Assembly (NCBI GenBank): GCA_029007685.1
Contig: JAQXIG010000036.1
Coordinates: 1 to 13,066 of the forward strand
DNA: 13,066 nucleotides
Reading direction: 5' to 3'
Source: a bacterium
GTDB lineage: Bacteria > Bacillota_I > Bacilli_A > RF39 > UBA660
Of this stretch, positions 1-7,201 are shown piece by piece. Every line of letters begins with the position of its first letter. Within the stretch, counting starts at the first letter, position 1. The position numbers and the translations under genes are program-made. The notes beneath the pieces were generated by a model, which saw only the letters and a list, made by a program, of their open reading frames with translations, was not told the origin of the DNA and made no database searches.

Positions 1-1178
1 ATAGTTAAATACTGATTGTTTTTTTCATCAAATAAAATAGCTACTATAGAATTTTTACTAGCTTCATTTTCATGTTTAGTACCAGTTTCCTCTTCTAAAA
101 CTTGAACAATATCAATTCCAAACTTCTTAGCAAACTCATAATCGCGATCATCATGAGCAGGTACTGCCATAATCGCTCCTGTACCATAATTCATCATAAC
201 ATAATCAGATATATATATAGGAACCTCTTTCCCATTAACCGGATTCATCGCACTTAAACCTTCTAATTTAACTCCCGTCTTATCCTTAACAAGATGTGTT
301 CTTTCAAATTCTGTTTTCTTATTAGCTCTCTCACGATAATCAATAATTTCATTCATATTTTCAATAAGACCACTATACAAGTCAATATATGGATGTTCCG
401 GAGCAATGACCATAAAAGTTACTCCATACAATGTATCTGGTCGTGTCGTATAAACAGTCAATTTCTCATCTACTTGTTTCAACGGAAACTCAACTTCAGC
501 CCCTACTGATTTACCAATCCAATTAATTTGAGCCGTTTTAATTTTTTCTTGAAAATCAGTATCTTGAAGTCCAGTAATTAAATCTTCTGCATAGTCACTC
601 ATACGAAGCATCCATTGTTCTTTTTCTCTTTGTTCAACCTGACTACCACATCTTTCACATATCCCACCACTAGAATCTTCATTAGAAAGACCAGTTTTAC
701 AAGTAGGACACCAATTAATATTTTTTCTTGCCTTATAAGCCAATCCAGCCTGAAAAAATTGTAAAAACTGCCATTGAGTCCATCTATAATATTCAGGATC
801 TGTAGTCGAAAATTCACGTGACCAATCAAATGAAATTCCAAGTTTCTGAATCTGCCCCTTAAAAGTCGCAATATTTTCTTTAACAGCTTTACTAGGATGA
901 ATATGATTCTTAATCGCATATTGCTCAGCAGGAGCCCCAAAAGCATCCCACCCCATTGGAAATAACACATTATACCCCATCATTCTCTTCTTACGAGCCA
1001 AAGCATCAAGTGCGGTATAACTACGAACATGCCCAACATGAAGACCAGCTCCACTTGGATATGGAAACTCCACTAAATAATAATATTTCTCCTTTAATGG
1101 ATCAATTTTAGTTTCAAAAGTATGATTATCGTCCCAATACTTTTGCCATTTTCTTTCTATCGCTTGTACACTCATCAT
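1..1178 (-). CDS. leuS: Leucyl-tRNA synthetase, N-terminal part (partial at window edge)
   Basis: Class I aminoacyl-tRNA synthetase that charges tRNA-Leu with leucine in the cytoplasm. About 392 residues are visible, open to the window edge without a stop. The HIGH signature is HVGH at residues 47-50, after FPYPSGAGL. Four cysteines, in CPTC (157-160) and CERC (174-177), form the zinc knuckle of bacterial LeuRS. The CP1 editing domain follows, with TTRPDTLYG (editing-pocket threonines) and GTGAIMAVPAHDDRDYEFA, which includes the Asp that blocks leucine from the editing site. The C-terminal KMSKS loop and anticodon-binding domain lie outside the window. Two adjacent ATG codons (1178 and 1175) follow a GGAGAG site; 1178 is chosen. 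The upstream membrane-protein gene stops two bases before it, so the two are co-transcribed and probably translationally coupled under the T-box leader at 1574-1778. The identification is certain. Confidence 0.97.
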   Translation of the reverse strand, partial: MMSVQAIERKWQKYWDDNHTFETKIDPLKEKYYYLVEFPYPSGAGLHVGHVRSYTALDALARKKRMMGYNVLFPMGWDAFGAPAEQYAIKNHIHPSKAVKENIATFKGQIQKLGISFDWSREFSTTDPEYYRWTQWQFLQFFQAGLAYKARKNINWCPTCKTGLSNEDSSGGICERCGSQVEQREKEQWMLRMSDYAEDLITGLQDTDFQEKIKTAQINWIGKSVGAEVEFPLKQVDEKLTVYTTRPDTLYGVTFMVIAPEHPYIDLYSGLIENMNEIIDYRERANKKTEFERTHLVKDKTGVKLEGLSAMNPVNGKEVPIYISDYVMMNYGTGAIMAVPAHDDRDYEFAKKFGIDIVQVLEEETGTKHENEASKNSIVAILFDEKNNQYLT

Positions 1179-1180
1179 TT

Positions 1181-1564
1181 CTATCTCTCCTTTTTTGCTT
1201 TCTTATTCTTTGTTTCACCTTCAAATTTTTGCTGCTGCTGCTGATAATACTTACCAATCAACATAAAACTAATCACGATAATAGGAACAACAACAACAAA
1301 GCCAAATAGTAATTGCCAAACCAAGTCTTGAAATAAAGAAACAATCACTGCCACTAATGCAATATCAAAACTTCCTACAATCGCTATAGTATTTAAGAAA
1401 CTAAGATAAGGAATCTTCTTCACATCGATATGATATGCCAGTATTAAATATTGCACCTCAACTGGAATCTTTTTGGTATTTTTTTTTGCTTTTCGAATCG
1501 AAGCAAAATAATAAATCAAATATACCAGTAAAAAAGTACCCCCAAAATAAATAATGTGTTCCAT
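1181..1564 (-). CDS. Small three-helix membrane protein, unknown function, in T-box/leuS operon
   Basis: 127-residue protein not recognised as a named family. Hydrophobic stretches at about residues 4-22, 56-78 and 82-104 look like three transmembrane helices. Between the first two is a basic, amphipathic loop (KAKKNTKKIPVEVQYL and onward). The C-terminal tail is polar, with five Gln (108-112; four CAG and one CAA codon) and then a Lys/Glu-rich end. The start is supported by GGAGGA four bases before the ATG. That site sits directly after the T tract of the T-box terminator, so the gene is the first one released by antitermination. The stop is two bases before leuS. The arrangement implies that leucine starvation raises this protein together with LeuRS. 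A link to leucine supply (for example a transporter partner) is only a guess from context, since no catalytic or transporter motif is visible. Confidence 0.85.
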   Translation of the reverse strand: MEHIIYFGGTFLLVYLIYYFASIRKAKKNTKKIPVEVQYLILAYHIDVKKIPYLSFLNTIAIVGSFDIALVAVIVSLFQDLVWQLLFGFVVVVPIIVISFMLIGKYYQQQQQKFEGETKNKKAKKER

Positions 1565-1573
1565 AAATCCTCC

Positions 1574-1614
1574 AAAATAAAAACGACTCTTTCCCCATAA
1601 GGACGAAAAAATCG
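1574..1614 (-). terminator. T-box regulated intrinsic terminator
   Basis: On the minus strand a stem of about 13 pairs (CGAUUUUUUC-G-UCC with GGG/G-AAAGAGUCG, one bulge and a few G-U pairs) has the loop UUAU and is followed by UUUUUAUUUU. Its 5' arm shares CGCG with the T-box antiterminator sequence, so the two folds are mutually exclusive. The T tract abuts the GGAGGA ribosome site of the first gene. Confidence 0.88.
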
Positions 1615-1778
1615 CGGTACCACCTTAATTGATAGATAAACTACCCCCTCTAATTGATATAGGAATTACCCTAATTTACTCCAAAGATAAGTTCATAATT
1701 CTTTATGATCTATTTTCACCAACCATAGACTCTCTTCTCATAAAAAAATTACTACTACTTCTTCATCAACGCAAAACT
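1574..1778 (-). promoter_or_regulatory. T-box riboswitch leader, leucine (CUU specifier), controlling the membrane gene and leuS
   Basis: The conserved T-box sequence AAGGTGGTACCGCG is present on the minus strand at 1613-1626. Its UGGU pairs with the ACCA end of an uncharged tRNA having discriminator A, as in tRNA-Leu. The Stem I region includes an apical hairpin (UCUAU/AUAGA, 1709-1729) with the GGUUGGUGAAA-type loop. A specifier segment reads UGAA-CUU-AUC-UUUGGAGU, with CUU (leucine) at 1689-1691, matching the usual T-box layout. The leader is about 205 nt. In this class, uncharged cognate tRNA stabilises the antiterminator, while charged tRNA leaves the terminator at 1574-1614 formed. The downstream presence of leuS agrees with the specifier. 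The 5' boundary is inferred from the promoter at 1785-1790. Confidence 0.95.
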
Positions 1779-1784
1779 ATTACT

Positions 1785-1790
1785 AGTATA
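1785..1790 (-). promoter_or_regulatory. Extended -10 promoter of the T-box/leuS operon
   Basis: TATACT preceded by TGA gives an extended -10 (TG-N-TATACT). A -35 at 17 bases (CTAGCA) matches the consensus only partly. The predicted start is near 1778, just before the Stem I sequences. Confidence 0.6.
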
Positions 1791-1794
1791 TCAC

Positions 1795-1939
1795 AATTTT
1801 TACTTTTTGCTAGCTTTTTTTGATTTGAATTTTGGTATTTTATTCATCTCATATCTTAACGATAAAATTATGAAACATTCTACTAACATCTTAAAATGAT
1901 TTCTATTTTCTAATTGAAAATCTTGCTAGTTTCATAATC
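1795..1939. other. Intergenic stretch between GH31 stop and T-box promoter, no gene seen
   Basis: The gene-free stretch 1565-1939 consists of the T-box leader plus this segment of about 145 bases. It is the 3' untranslated region of the GH31 gene and holds only the inverted repeat described at 1867-1938. No ORF with a ribosome site is present on either strand. Confidence 0.6.
1863..1938 (-). terminator. Possible 3' hairpin of the GH31 transcript
   Basis: Perfect 10-base inverted repeat: ATTATGAAAC (minus strand, 1938-1929) with GTTTCATAAT (1876-1867), two bases after the GH31 stop. The long loop contains smaller pairings (ATTTTC/GAAAAT). Only a short T run (TTTT) follows, so it may be a weak terminator or an mRNA end-protecting stem. 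Confidence 0.35.
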
Positions 1940-4342
1940 CTAGATTTGACTAATATATTCCAGTAATCTTAAAAAAAGACGAATATATTCTTTTGTTAAA
2001 TTAAATTTCCCTAATTTACGAATCTCAATTCTCTTTTGCTTAAGTGGCAAATCGCCAAACATAATAGCGGAAATTTTTTCCTTTAATACCGTATTAATTG
2101 GTAAATCCAACAAGATACTATCAATGTCATCATTAATCAAACGAATCGCATCAATTTCAATATCTTTCCCCTTACAGTTAATCGTTAATTGACCAATCGA
2201 AGGAACTTCTTTTACTTCAACAACAAAGTCAGCCTCATCAATATAAGAAATGGTCTTTAATGGAGTATTGTTGAAATAGGCAACAATATCAGTAGCACGT
2301 TTTGTATTTCGAAATCGAATTTTATAGTCTCGATAATCATCAATAATTCCCCTGCCACCATCTAACGTACGAATAATAATAGTATAGTTATTCGGTAAAT
2401 AATTATAATCAATTTGTGTAATCACATGACGACCTTCTAAATACATTTCGCTAATTCCATCATCTTCATATAGATTAAAACTATTACTTTTTCCAGGAAA
2501 AACATGAATTTCTAGTTCTTTAGGAATACCAGTAAAATTTTCTTCTTCTAAAATACTAAGTGGAATAATACCACCACGCGATACAAATACAGGGTAATCC
2601 TCATCCCGAAAAAACGATACATACTCTTTATTTCCTGGAAATTTCTTACCTGTCTTAAAATCATACCAAACACCATCAGGAATAAAAAAGCGATGTACAG
2701 TACGATTCATCAACAAATCCTTCTTTTCAACAATAGGAGCTACTAACATCTCACCAAAAAAATATTGATGTGAATAGTTTTTATCATCATAAATCCATGG
2801 ATACTCATAATAAAGAGGACTAATAATAGGAACGCCCTCTTTATGATAACGATATCCATTCGAATAAGTATAAGGAATCATTTGATGACGTAGTTGTAAA
2901 AATTGAGTCGCAATTTCTAAAGTTTTAGCGTTCCAACGCCATGGCTCACGACGATAATACCTTCCACGAGGAGCATGAAATCTTAAAATCGGACTAAACG
3001 TAGCTAGTTGAATGGAACGAATATAAAGTTCTTCTTCTTCTACTCCACCAAAATTACCATTTACATCATGACTAATCCACGAAACTCCCATATTAGCAGC
3101 ACATTGATTAAATTTAGAAATTTTACGTAACATCTCCCATCCTACTAAAGTTTTACCAGTATAAATAATAGGCTGAAGATGCGGTGCTATCATTCCAGTT
3201 CTTGCTAAAATCATCGAACGTTTAGACAAATCTGCCTTGTCATGATAAAACAAACGCTGATTAATAAACCATAATGAATCTAAACCATGATCTGTTTTCT
3301 TATAATCATTCCAGAAAAAATCTACCCCCAATGCCCGAAGAGGAGTAAGTAAAAAATGATAAATTGCATTCAAAAGTACTGGATTTAAGGGATCAAAGGC
3401 AATCACTCTATTGTCAGTTATTTTAAAATACTGTGCAATTTGAGAGTAACAAGCTTCATCTGGAAATATCCCATCAATCGGATCATAATGTAACCCTACT
3501 TTAATATTTTTTTCATGAAGTTTATCAATAAGTTCTTTAGGATTAGGAATCAAACCAGAGTGAAAAGTATATCCAGTAACCATGAACCTATCAGTAAAAT
3601 TAGGTTTATGCCATCCTTTATCCAATAAAAATACTGCTAAAGGAATTTCACTTCTCTCAAAATTAGCAACCACATTCAAAATATCAGTTTCCGTATAATC
3701 CAAATCACGACACCACCAATTTCCCAAAGCATATCGTGGAATCATAGGTGGCATTCCTGTTAAAGTAAAATAATCTTTTAAAGCAAAAGAAAAATCTTTT
3801 CCATACATAAAAAGATAAAGATCAATTCCCGGATCATTTCGTTTTAATATTTGACCTTGATCATTATAAACATAACTATTACTATCATCAATCGTCGCAA
3901 AACCATCCAAAGAATAAAGTCCATTACGAAGCCTTAAATCCTCCTCACTTCCATCCATTCCCACTAGAAGACCCTTATAATTTTTCACTTCCGGATGATG
4001 ATAATACCACGTTTTATCAGTACCATTAAGATCCACCTTTAAATTCGTAGTAGGAACCAACTTTCCTCCATCAAAAGGTTTATTTTTAGTATAAGATAAT
4101 GTAAAATACTTAGTCTTAATCACTAAATATTTATCATCTTGTTGTACCTCAAATTCTGGTTTTTCAAAATTTCTAAAACTTACCCATTGCGTACGATAAT
4201 CATGAAAAACACCACTAGGATGATATTCCAAACGAACCAATCGCTCTGTCAAAACTGTAATACGATAATTAGATCCTGAGATGATAGATTCAGGAATCGC
4301 AATTAATCGATTATTGAAGACCATATTTTTATTTTCTTCCAT
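1940..4342 (-). CDS. GH31-family glycoside hydrolase, divergent, general acid/base Asp replaced by Lys
   Basis: 800-residue member of glycoside hydrolase family 31 (alpha-glucosidases, alpha-xylosidases, transglycosylases), with no signal peptide and so probably cytoplasmic. Residues 1-190 form the N-terminal beta-sandwich. The (beta/alpha)8 barrel starts near PRYALGNWW (202-210), and beta domains follow from about 545. Family landmarks are GYTFHSGLIPNP (257-268), the nucleophile region GVDFFWNDYKK with Asp346, LARTG (379-383), SHD (424-426) and RFHAPRG (454-460). The acid/base motif, normally S/T/G-G-D then WE, reads YTGK-TLVGWEML here, so Lys397 occupies the Asp position. The family DMDWH motif is changed to LDKGWH (240-244). 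The start at 4342 is preferred over 4369 because AAGGGTGAT lies three bases before it and the promoter would start transcription at about 4369. The gene is monocistronic with no sugar transporter nearby, so the substrate is unknown. Confidence 0.9.
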   Translation of the reverse strand: MEENKNMVFNNRLIAIPESIISGSNYRITVLTERLVRLEYHPSGVFHDYRTQWVSFRNFEKPEFEVQQDDKYLVIKTKYFTLSYTKNKPFDGGKLVPTTNLKVDLNGTDKTWYYHHPEVKNYKGLLVGMDGSEEDLRLRNGLYSLDGFATIDDSNSYVYNDQGQILKRNDPGIDLYLFMYGKDFSFALKDYFTLTGMPPMIPRYALGNWWCRDLDYTETDILNVVANFERSEIPLAVFLLDKGWHKPNFTDRFMVTGYTFHSGLIPNPKELIDKLHEKNIKVGLHYDPIDGIFPDEACYSQIAQYFKITDNRVIAFDPLNPVLLNAIYHFLLTPLRALGVDFFWNDYKKTDHGLDSLWFINQRLFYHDKADLSKRSMILARTGMIAPHLQPIIYTGKTLVGWEMLRKISKFNQCAANMGVSWISHDVNGNFGGVEEEELYIRSIQLATFSPILRFHAPRGRYYRREPWRWNAKTLEIATQFLQLRHQMIPYTYSNGYRYHKEGVPIISPLYYEYPWIYDDKNYSHQYFFGEMLVAPIVEKKDLLMNRTVHRFFIPDGVWYDFKTGKKFPGNKEYVSFFRDEDYPVFVSRGGIIPLSILEEENFTGIPKELEIHVFPGKSNSFNLYEDDGISEMYLEGRHVITQIDYNYLPNNYTIIIRTLDGGRGIIDDYRDYKIRFRNTKRATDIVAYFNNTPLKTISYIDEADFVVEVKEVPSIGQLTINCKGKDIEIDAIRLINDDIDSILLDLPINTVLKEKISAIMFGDLPLKQKRIEIRKLGKFNLTKEYIRLFLRLLEYISQI

Positions 4343-4375
4343 AAAATCACCCTTTATTCTTTTTATCATAATCTA

Positions 4376-4381
4376 ATTATA
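4376..4381 (-). promoter_or_regulatory. Extended -10 promoter of the GH31 gene
   Basis: TATAAT preceded by TGT (TG-N-TATAAT). The -35 region falls inside the T tract of the upstream terminator and is weak. The predicted start near 4369 gives a leader of about 27 nt to the ATG at 4342. This placement rules out efficient use of the in-frame ATG at 4369. Confidence 0.65.
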
Positions 4382-4390
4382 ACATAATCC

Positions 4391-4423
4391 AAAAAAAATA
4401 AAAGATACATTTGCACCTTTTAT
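4391..4423 (-). terminator. Intrinsic terminator after the 447-residue protein gene
   Basis: On the minus strand AUAAAAG-GUGC, loop AAAU, GUAU-CUUUUAU forms an 11-pair stem (two G-U) followed directly by seven U. It begins 10 bases after the stop codon and separates this gene from the GH31 gene. Confidence 0.85.
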
Positions 4424-4433
4424 CTTACTAAAA

Positions 4434-5777
4434 CTAACTAATGATGTCAGTTGGCATATAAGTATCGATAAGACTCATGAGCGAAGAAATAAACGGATGG
4501 TTTTGGAAATTTTGTAGTATGAGATTCTTTTCCTCTTCGGTCATGGCATCAAAACTCTTAGCCTGCTCGATTCCCGTCACTTCAACAGTACCATCAAAGC
4601 GATAAGTAGTATTCATATTAGCTTGAACAACAAAGCCAATAACCCCAAATGAAAATTTAGACTCAACTCGATAAAGTTCATCTGTATTTTCTTTTATTTC
4701 ATCATGAAAAGCAATATGAAATACAACACCTTCAATAGTCATATTAATCTTCAATTCAGAATTAGAATCATTCCCAGTATAACTACCATCAAAAGTATAA
4801 TTACTTAAATTACCACTTAACTGATATTGATCTTTTTCCTTAGTAGCTTCCAAAACAAATAATTCTTGATTATTCTCACAAATCGCGATCTTAAAATCAT
4901 CACCTATATCATAAAACTGAATAGCTACTTCACCATCAGCTAACTCATACATCACAATATTATTAAATCCATAATAATAGACATTGTAATAAAGAGATGA
5001 ATTAGAGCCATCATCAGAACCAATACTATCTGTCAATTGCTTAACAAACTCATCTTCACTAACACCAGTAATGCTTGCTAACTCCTTCAACAAATCTTTA
5101 TCCTTTTGAATATCCGCAATAGTTGCTTCTGTTACTTGGCGGATCATTTTCTCTGTAACTAGATAACTTAGCTTCGTCACCTTTTTATCTTTACCAAAAT
5201 AAGAAATCGTTTCTTTAGAACGTTTAATATCATTCTCATTCAACTGTTCAATAAAGTTATCTTTAAACATATCAATTACTTTGTTGTAGTGCTCAACACT
5301 AACCTCTTCAAACAAAGACATATAAGCAAATTCTGTATAATAATAGTCCATAATATCCTTCATTTTTACATAAACACGATTATTAGCTAACAATCCGTTT
5401 AATTCTAAAATCGAACTACCATCTTGTAACAACGATGCACGAAAACTAGATTTCTGTTCAGCTTTATTTTCTAAATAAGATAAATCGAATCCCATAAAAG
5501 ATTGACCATTTAATGTAATATCAACATTAGAATGAACATGAACAGTATCTTCCGTAGCTAATTTTTTCAAAATAGGGGTATCAGACACTTCTAGTAAATC
5601 TTTTGTATTATTTGCTAAGTTTTGAATACTTTGCAGTAAAACCGTTTTAGGTTTAGAAACGGTATAAAAGATAACACCTACTAAAACCAAAGCTACAACA
5701 CATAATCCTATGATAAAAAGTATAGCTTTATTTTTTTTATGTCCAATACCTTTTACCTCTCCCATATGATTATCCAT
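4434..5777 (-). CDS. Membrane-anchored extracytoplasmic protein of unknown function
   Basis: 447-residue protein, family not recognised. The N-terminus is short and basic (KGIGHKKNK) and is followed by one hydrophobic helix at about residues 18-40, consistent with an uncleaved signal anchor and a large extracytoplasmic domain of about 400 residues. There is no lipobox cysteine. The Cys at 26 lies inside the helix without the L-x-x-C context at its end. The exterior part is acidic and rich in Tyr, Ser, Asn and alternating hydrophobic residues (for example 250-390), suggesting a beta-rich fold. No catalytic motif was seen. The start at 5777 is supported by AAGGAG nine bases upstream; an internal ATG at residue 5 has a poorer site. 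It has its own promoter facing the radical SAM gene and its own terminator, so it is monocistronic. Confidence 0.85.
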   Translation of the reverse strand: MDNHMGEVKGIGHKKNKAILFIIGLCVVALVLVGVIFYTVSKPKTVLLQSIQNLANNTKDLLEVSDTPILKKLATEDTVHVHSNVDITLNGQSFMGFDLSYLENKAEQKSSFRASLLQDGSSILELNGLLANNRVYVKMKDIMDYYYTEFAYMSLFEEVSVEHYNKVIDMFKDNFIEQLNENDIKRSKETISYFGKDKKVTKLSYLVTEKMIRQVTEATIADIQKDKDLLKELASITGVSEDEFVKQLTDSIGSDDGSNSSLYYNVYYYGFNNIVMYELADGEVAIQFYDIGDDFKIAICENNQELFVLEATKEKDQYQLSGNLSNYTFDGSYTGNDSNSELKINMTIEGVVFHIAFHDEIKENTDELYRVESKFSFGVIGFVVQANMNTTYRFDGTVEVTGIEQAKSFDAMTEEEKNLILQNFQNHPFISSLMSLIDTYMPTDIIS

Positions 5778-5803
5778 TTTTTCACACTCCTTCTATATTA
5801 ATC

Positions 5804-5832
5804 ATTATAATAAATTTTATGATATAATACAA
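5804..5832 (-). promoter_or_regulatory. Promoter of the 447-residue membrane protein gene
   Basis: TATAAT (5804-5809) and TTGTAT (5827-5832) on the minus strand, spaced 17 bases. The -35 box overlaps the -10 box of the divergent radical SAM promoter. Confidence 0.65.
5823..5828 (+). promoter_or_regulatory. Extended -10 promoter of the radical SAM gene
   Basis: TATAAT preceded by TGA (TG-N-TATAAT), with a poor -35. The predicted start near 5835 gives a leader of only about 13 nt, which contains AAAGGTGAT three bases before the ATG. Confidence 0.65.
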
Positions 5833-5847
5833 TCAAAAGGTGATAAA

Positions 5848-6801
5848 ATGAAAAATATCTTTACACATACAAATAATAATAAAAGATATCATACTTTAGA
5901 CTATTTTTATAAACAAAAATTCAATACCAAAGTATGTAAAATTAGTTTAAATGCTGGTTTTACTTGTCCTAACAAAGACGGCAACAAAGGAACAGGTGGA
6001 TGCATCTACTGTTCCAAGCTAGGAAGTGGTGATTTTGCAGGCAAAGCAAATAAAGATTTAGTGACACAGTTTCATGATATTGAAAGCATAATGAAAAAAA
6101 AATGGCCCAATGCTCTTTACATTGGCTATTTCCAAGCTAACACAAATACTTACGCCAAGGTAGAAGTTCTAAAACAAAAATACGAAACAATTCTCCAACT
6201 AGATAAAGTCATTGGACTAAACATCGCAACTCGCCCAGATGCCATTTCCGATAAATGCCTAGACTATTTAGAAGAATTATCAAAAAAAACTTATTTAACC
6301 GTAGAACTAGGACTACAGAGCATTCATAAAAAAACAACACAATTGATCAATCGTGGCCATGATTTAGCTTGCTTTGATAAAATGGTGAAAAAACTAAGAG
6401 CAAAAAAGATCAATGTTGTCGTTCATATCATCAATGGCCTTCCTTATGAAACCAAAGATATGATGCTAGAGACTGTAAAACATATAAACAACTTAGATAT
6501 TCAAGGAATCAAAATTCATATGTTACATGTGATCAAGAATACTAAGCTAGCAGATTTTTATAAGAAAAAAACATTCCCAATCCTAACCAAAGAAGAATAC
6601 ATTGACATCGTCATTTCTCAACTAGAATTATTACGACCAGAAATCGTCATCAATCGTATCACCGGTGATCCCGTAAAAGAAGATCTAATCGAACCACAAT
6701 GGTTAATCAAAAAATTTTGTTTATTAAATGACATTGACAAAGAAATGGCAAAAAGAAACACCTATCAAGGAAAAAAATCAACCGAAAAAATCATACTTTA
6801 A
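5848..6801 (+). CDS. Radical SAM protein, YhcC/YtqA (TIGR01212) family
   Basis: 317-residue radical S-adenosylmethionine protein. The iron-sulfur cysteines are Cys40, Cys52 and Cys55 in CPNKDG...GGCIYC, a CX11CX2C spacing rather than the common CX3CX2C. This spacing is typical of the group that includes E. coli YhcC and B. subtilis YtqA, as I recall it. Other family marks are FTCPNKDG, the GYFQANTNTYA stretch (residues 94-104), ATRPDA, TVELGLQS, NRGHD, and the C-terminal RITGDP and YQGKKS. The length is normal for the family. The cytoplasmic function of the family is not well settled, with tRNA or cofactor modification suggested by relatedness to Elp3-like enzymes. The start follows an AGGTGAT site. 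There is no terminator before the next small ORF, which has its own -10 element 11 bases after this stop. Confidence 0.93.
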   Translation: MKNIFTHTNNNKRYHTLDYFYKQKFNTKVCKISLNAGFTCPNKDGNKGTGGCIYCSKLGSGDFAGKANKDLVTQFHDIESIMKKKWPNALYIGYFQANTNTYAKVEVLKQKYETILQLDKVIGLNIATRPDAISDKCLDYLEELSKKTYLTVELGLQSIHKKTTQLINRGHDLACFDKMVKKLRAKKINVVVHIINGLPYETKDMMLETVKHINNLDIQGIKIHMLHVIKNTKLADFYKKKTFPILTKEEYIDIVISQLELLRPEIVINRITGDPVKEDLIEPQWLIKKFCLLNDIDKEMAKRNTYQGKKSTEKIIL

Positions 6802-6812
6802 CAAAAAAAAAG

Positions 6813-6818
6813 TATAAT
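6813..6818 (+). promoter_or_regulatory. -10 element ahead of the small ORF at 6839
   Basis: TATAAT with a weak -35 (ATCATA at 17 bases). The predicted start near 6825 gives a leader of about 14 nt, similar to the other short leaders in this window. Confidence 0.45.
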
Positions 6819-6838
6819 ATAGAGAGGATGATGATAAA

Positions 6839-7033
6839 ATGAAACCAAAAATCAACGAAAAAACAAATAATAATCATACCAATCTAAAAAACAATAAAGA
6901 CAAAATAAATATCATTGATGAAATTATAAATAACCAAACAATCAGCATCGAGGCAAAAAAAACAATGCTAACAATTTTAAAACAAGAATGGTCACAACCA
7001 CAATCAAACCATCAAAAAGTAGTAACCAAATAA
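6839..7033 (+). CDS. Small hypothetical protein, Asn/Lys rich
   Basis: 64-residue ORF of unknown function. The first half is low-complexity, polar and rich in Asn and Lys. Residues 25-50 (INIIDEIINNQTISIEAKKTM and on to LKQEW) look like one or two amphipathic helices. There is no signal peptide, membrane segment or cysteine. It is supported by a consensus -10 at 6813-6818, a GAGGATGAT site three bases before the ATG, and a bidirectional terminator 45 bases downstream of its stop. The strong A/T bias means an ORF of this length could also arise by chance, so the call rests on signals rather than homology. Confidence 0.55.
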   Translation: MKPKINEKTNNNHTNLKNNKDKINIIDEIINNQTISIEAKKTMLTILKQEWSQPQSNHQKVVTK

Positions 7034-7077
7034 AATAATTCCAATCATAATGAATATCACCTTGTGTAAGAGCAACC

Positions 7078-7107
7078 AAAAAAAAGAAACCCTAAGGTTT
7101 CCTTTTT
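7078..7107. terminator. Bidirectional intrinsic terminator
   Basis: GAAACC-CTAA-GGTTTC (7086-7101) is flanked by eight A on the left and CTTTTT on the right. It reads as a stem plus T tract in both directions, ending the 6839 gene (plus) and the carboxypeptidase transcript (minus). The U tract is stronger for the minus direction (eight U). Confidence 0.85.
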
Positions 7108-7178
7108 AAGTGCCTTTCAACACCTCGATAGTAATGTTTACCAAGTAAATAGTAATATTGATAATCACTATCATGCAT
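7092..7178 (-). CDS. Possible 28-residue Tyr-rich basic peptide
   Basis: Short ORF between the carboxypeptidase stop (7202) and the terminator. It begins MHDSDYQYYYLLG and ends with a basic tail (ERHLKRKP), and its stop codon lies inside the terminator stem. GGTGAT stands four bases before the ATG, close to the site used by corA, GH31 and the radical SAM gene here. An in-frame ATG at 7190 would lengthen it to 32 residues but lacks a site. No family is recognised. It would explain why the terminator sits about 100 bases from the carboxypeptidase stop, but chance cannot be excluded at this length. Confidence 0.35.
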   Translation of the reverse strand: MHDSDYQYYYLLGKHYYRGVERHLKRKP

Positions 7179-7201
7179 AATCATCACCATTTTTAATATG
7201 T

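Noticed and set aside
294..509. Plus-strand ORF of 71 codons
   Set aside because: Antisense of leuS, with no ribosome site and no family resemblance.
599..970. Minus-strand ORF of 123 codons
   Set aside because: Alternative frame of leuS, whose true frame is open and recognisable throughout.
1231..1243. Trinucleotide repeat GCTGCTGCTGCTG
   Set aside because: Only four units, encoding part of a Gln run in the membrane protein; too short to be of special interest.
1629..1823. Plus-strand ORF of 64 codons
   Set aside because: Lies antisense to the T-box leader; its openness reflects AT richness.
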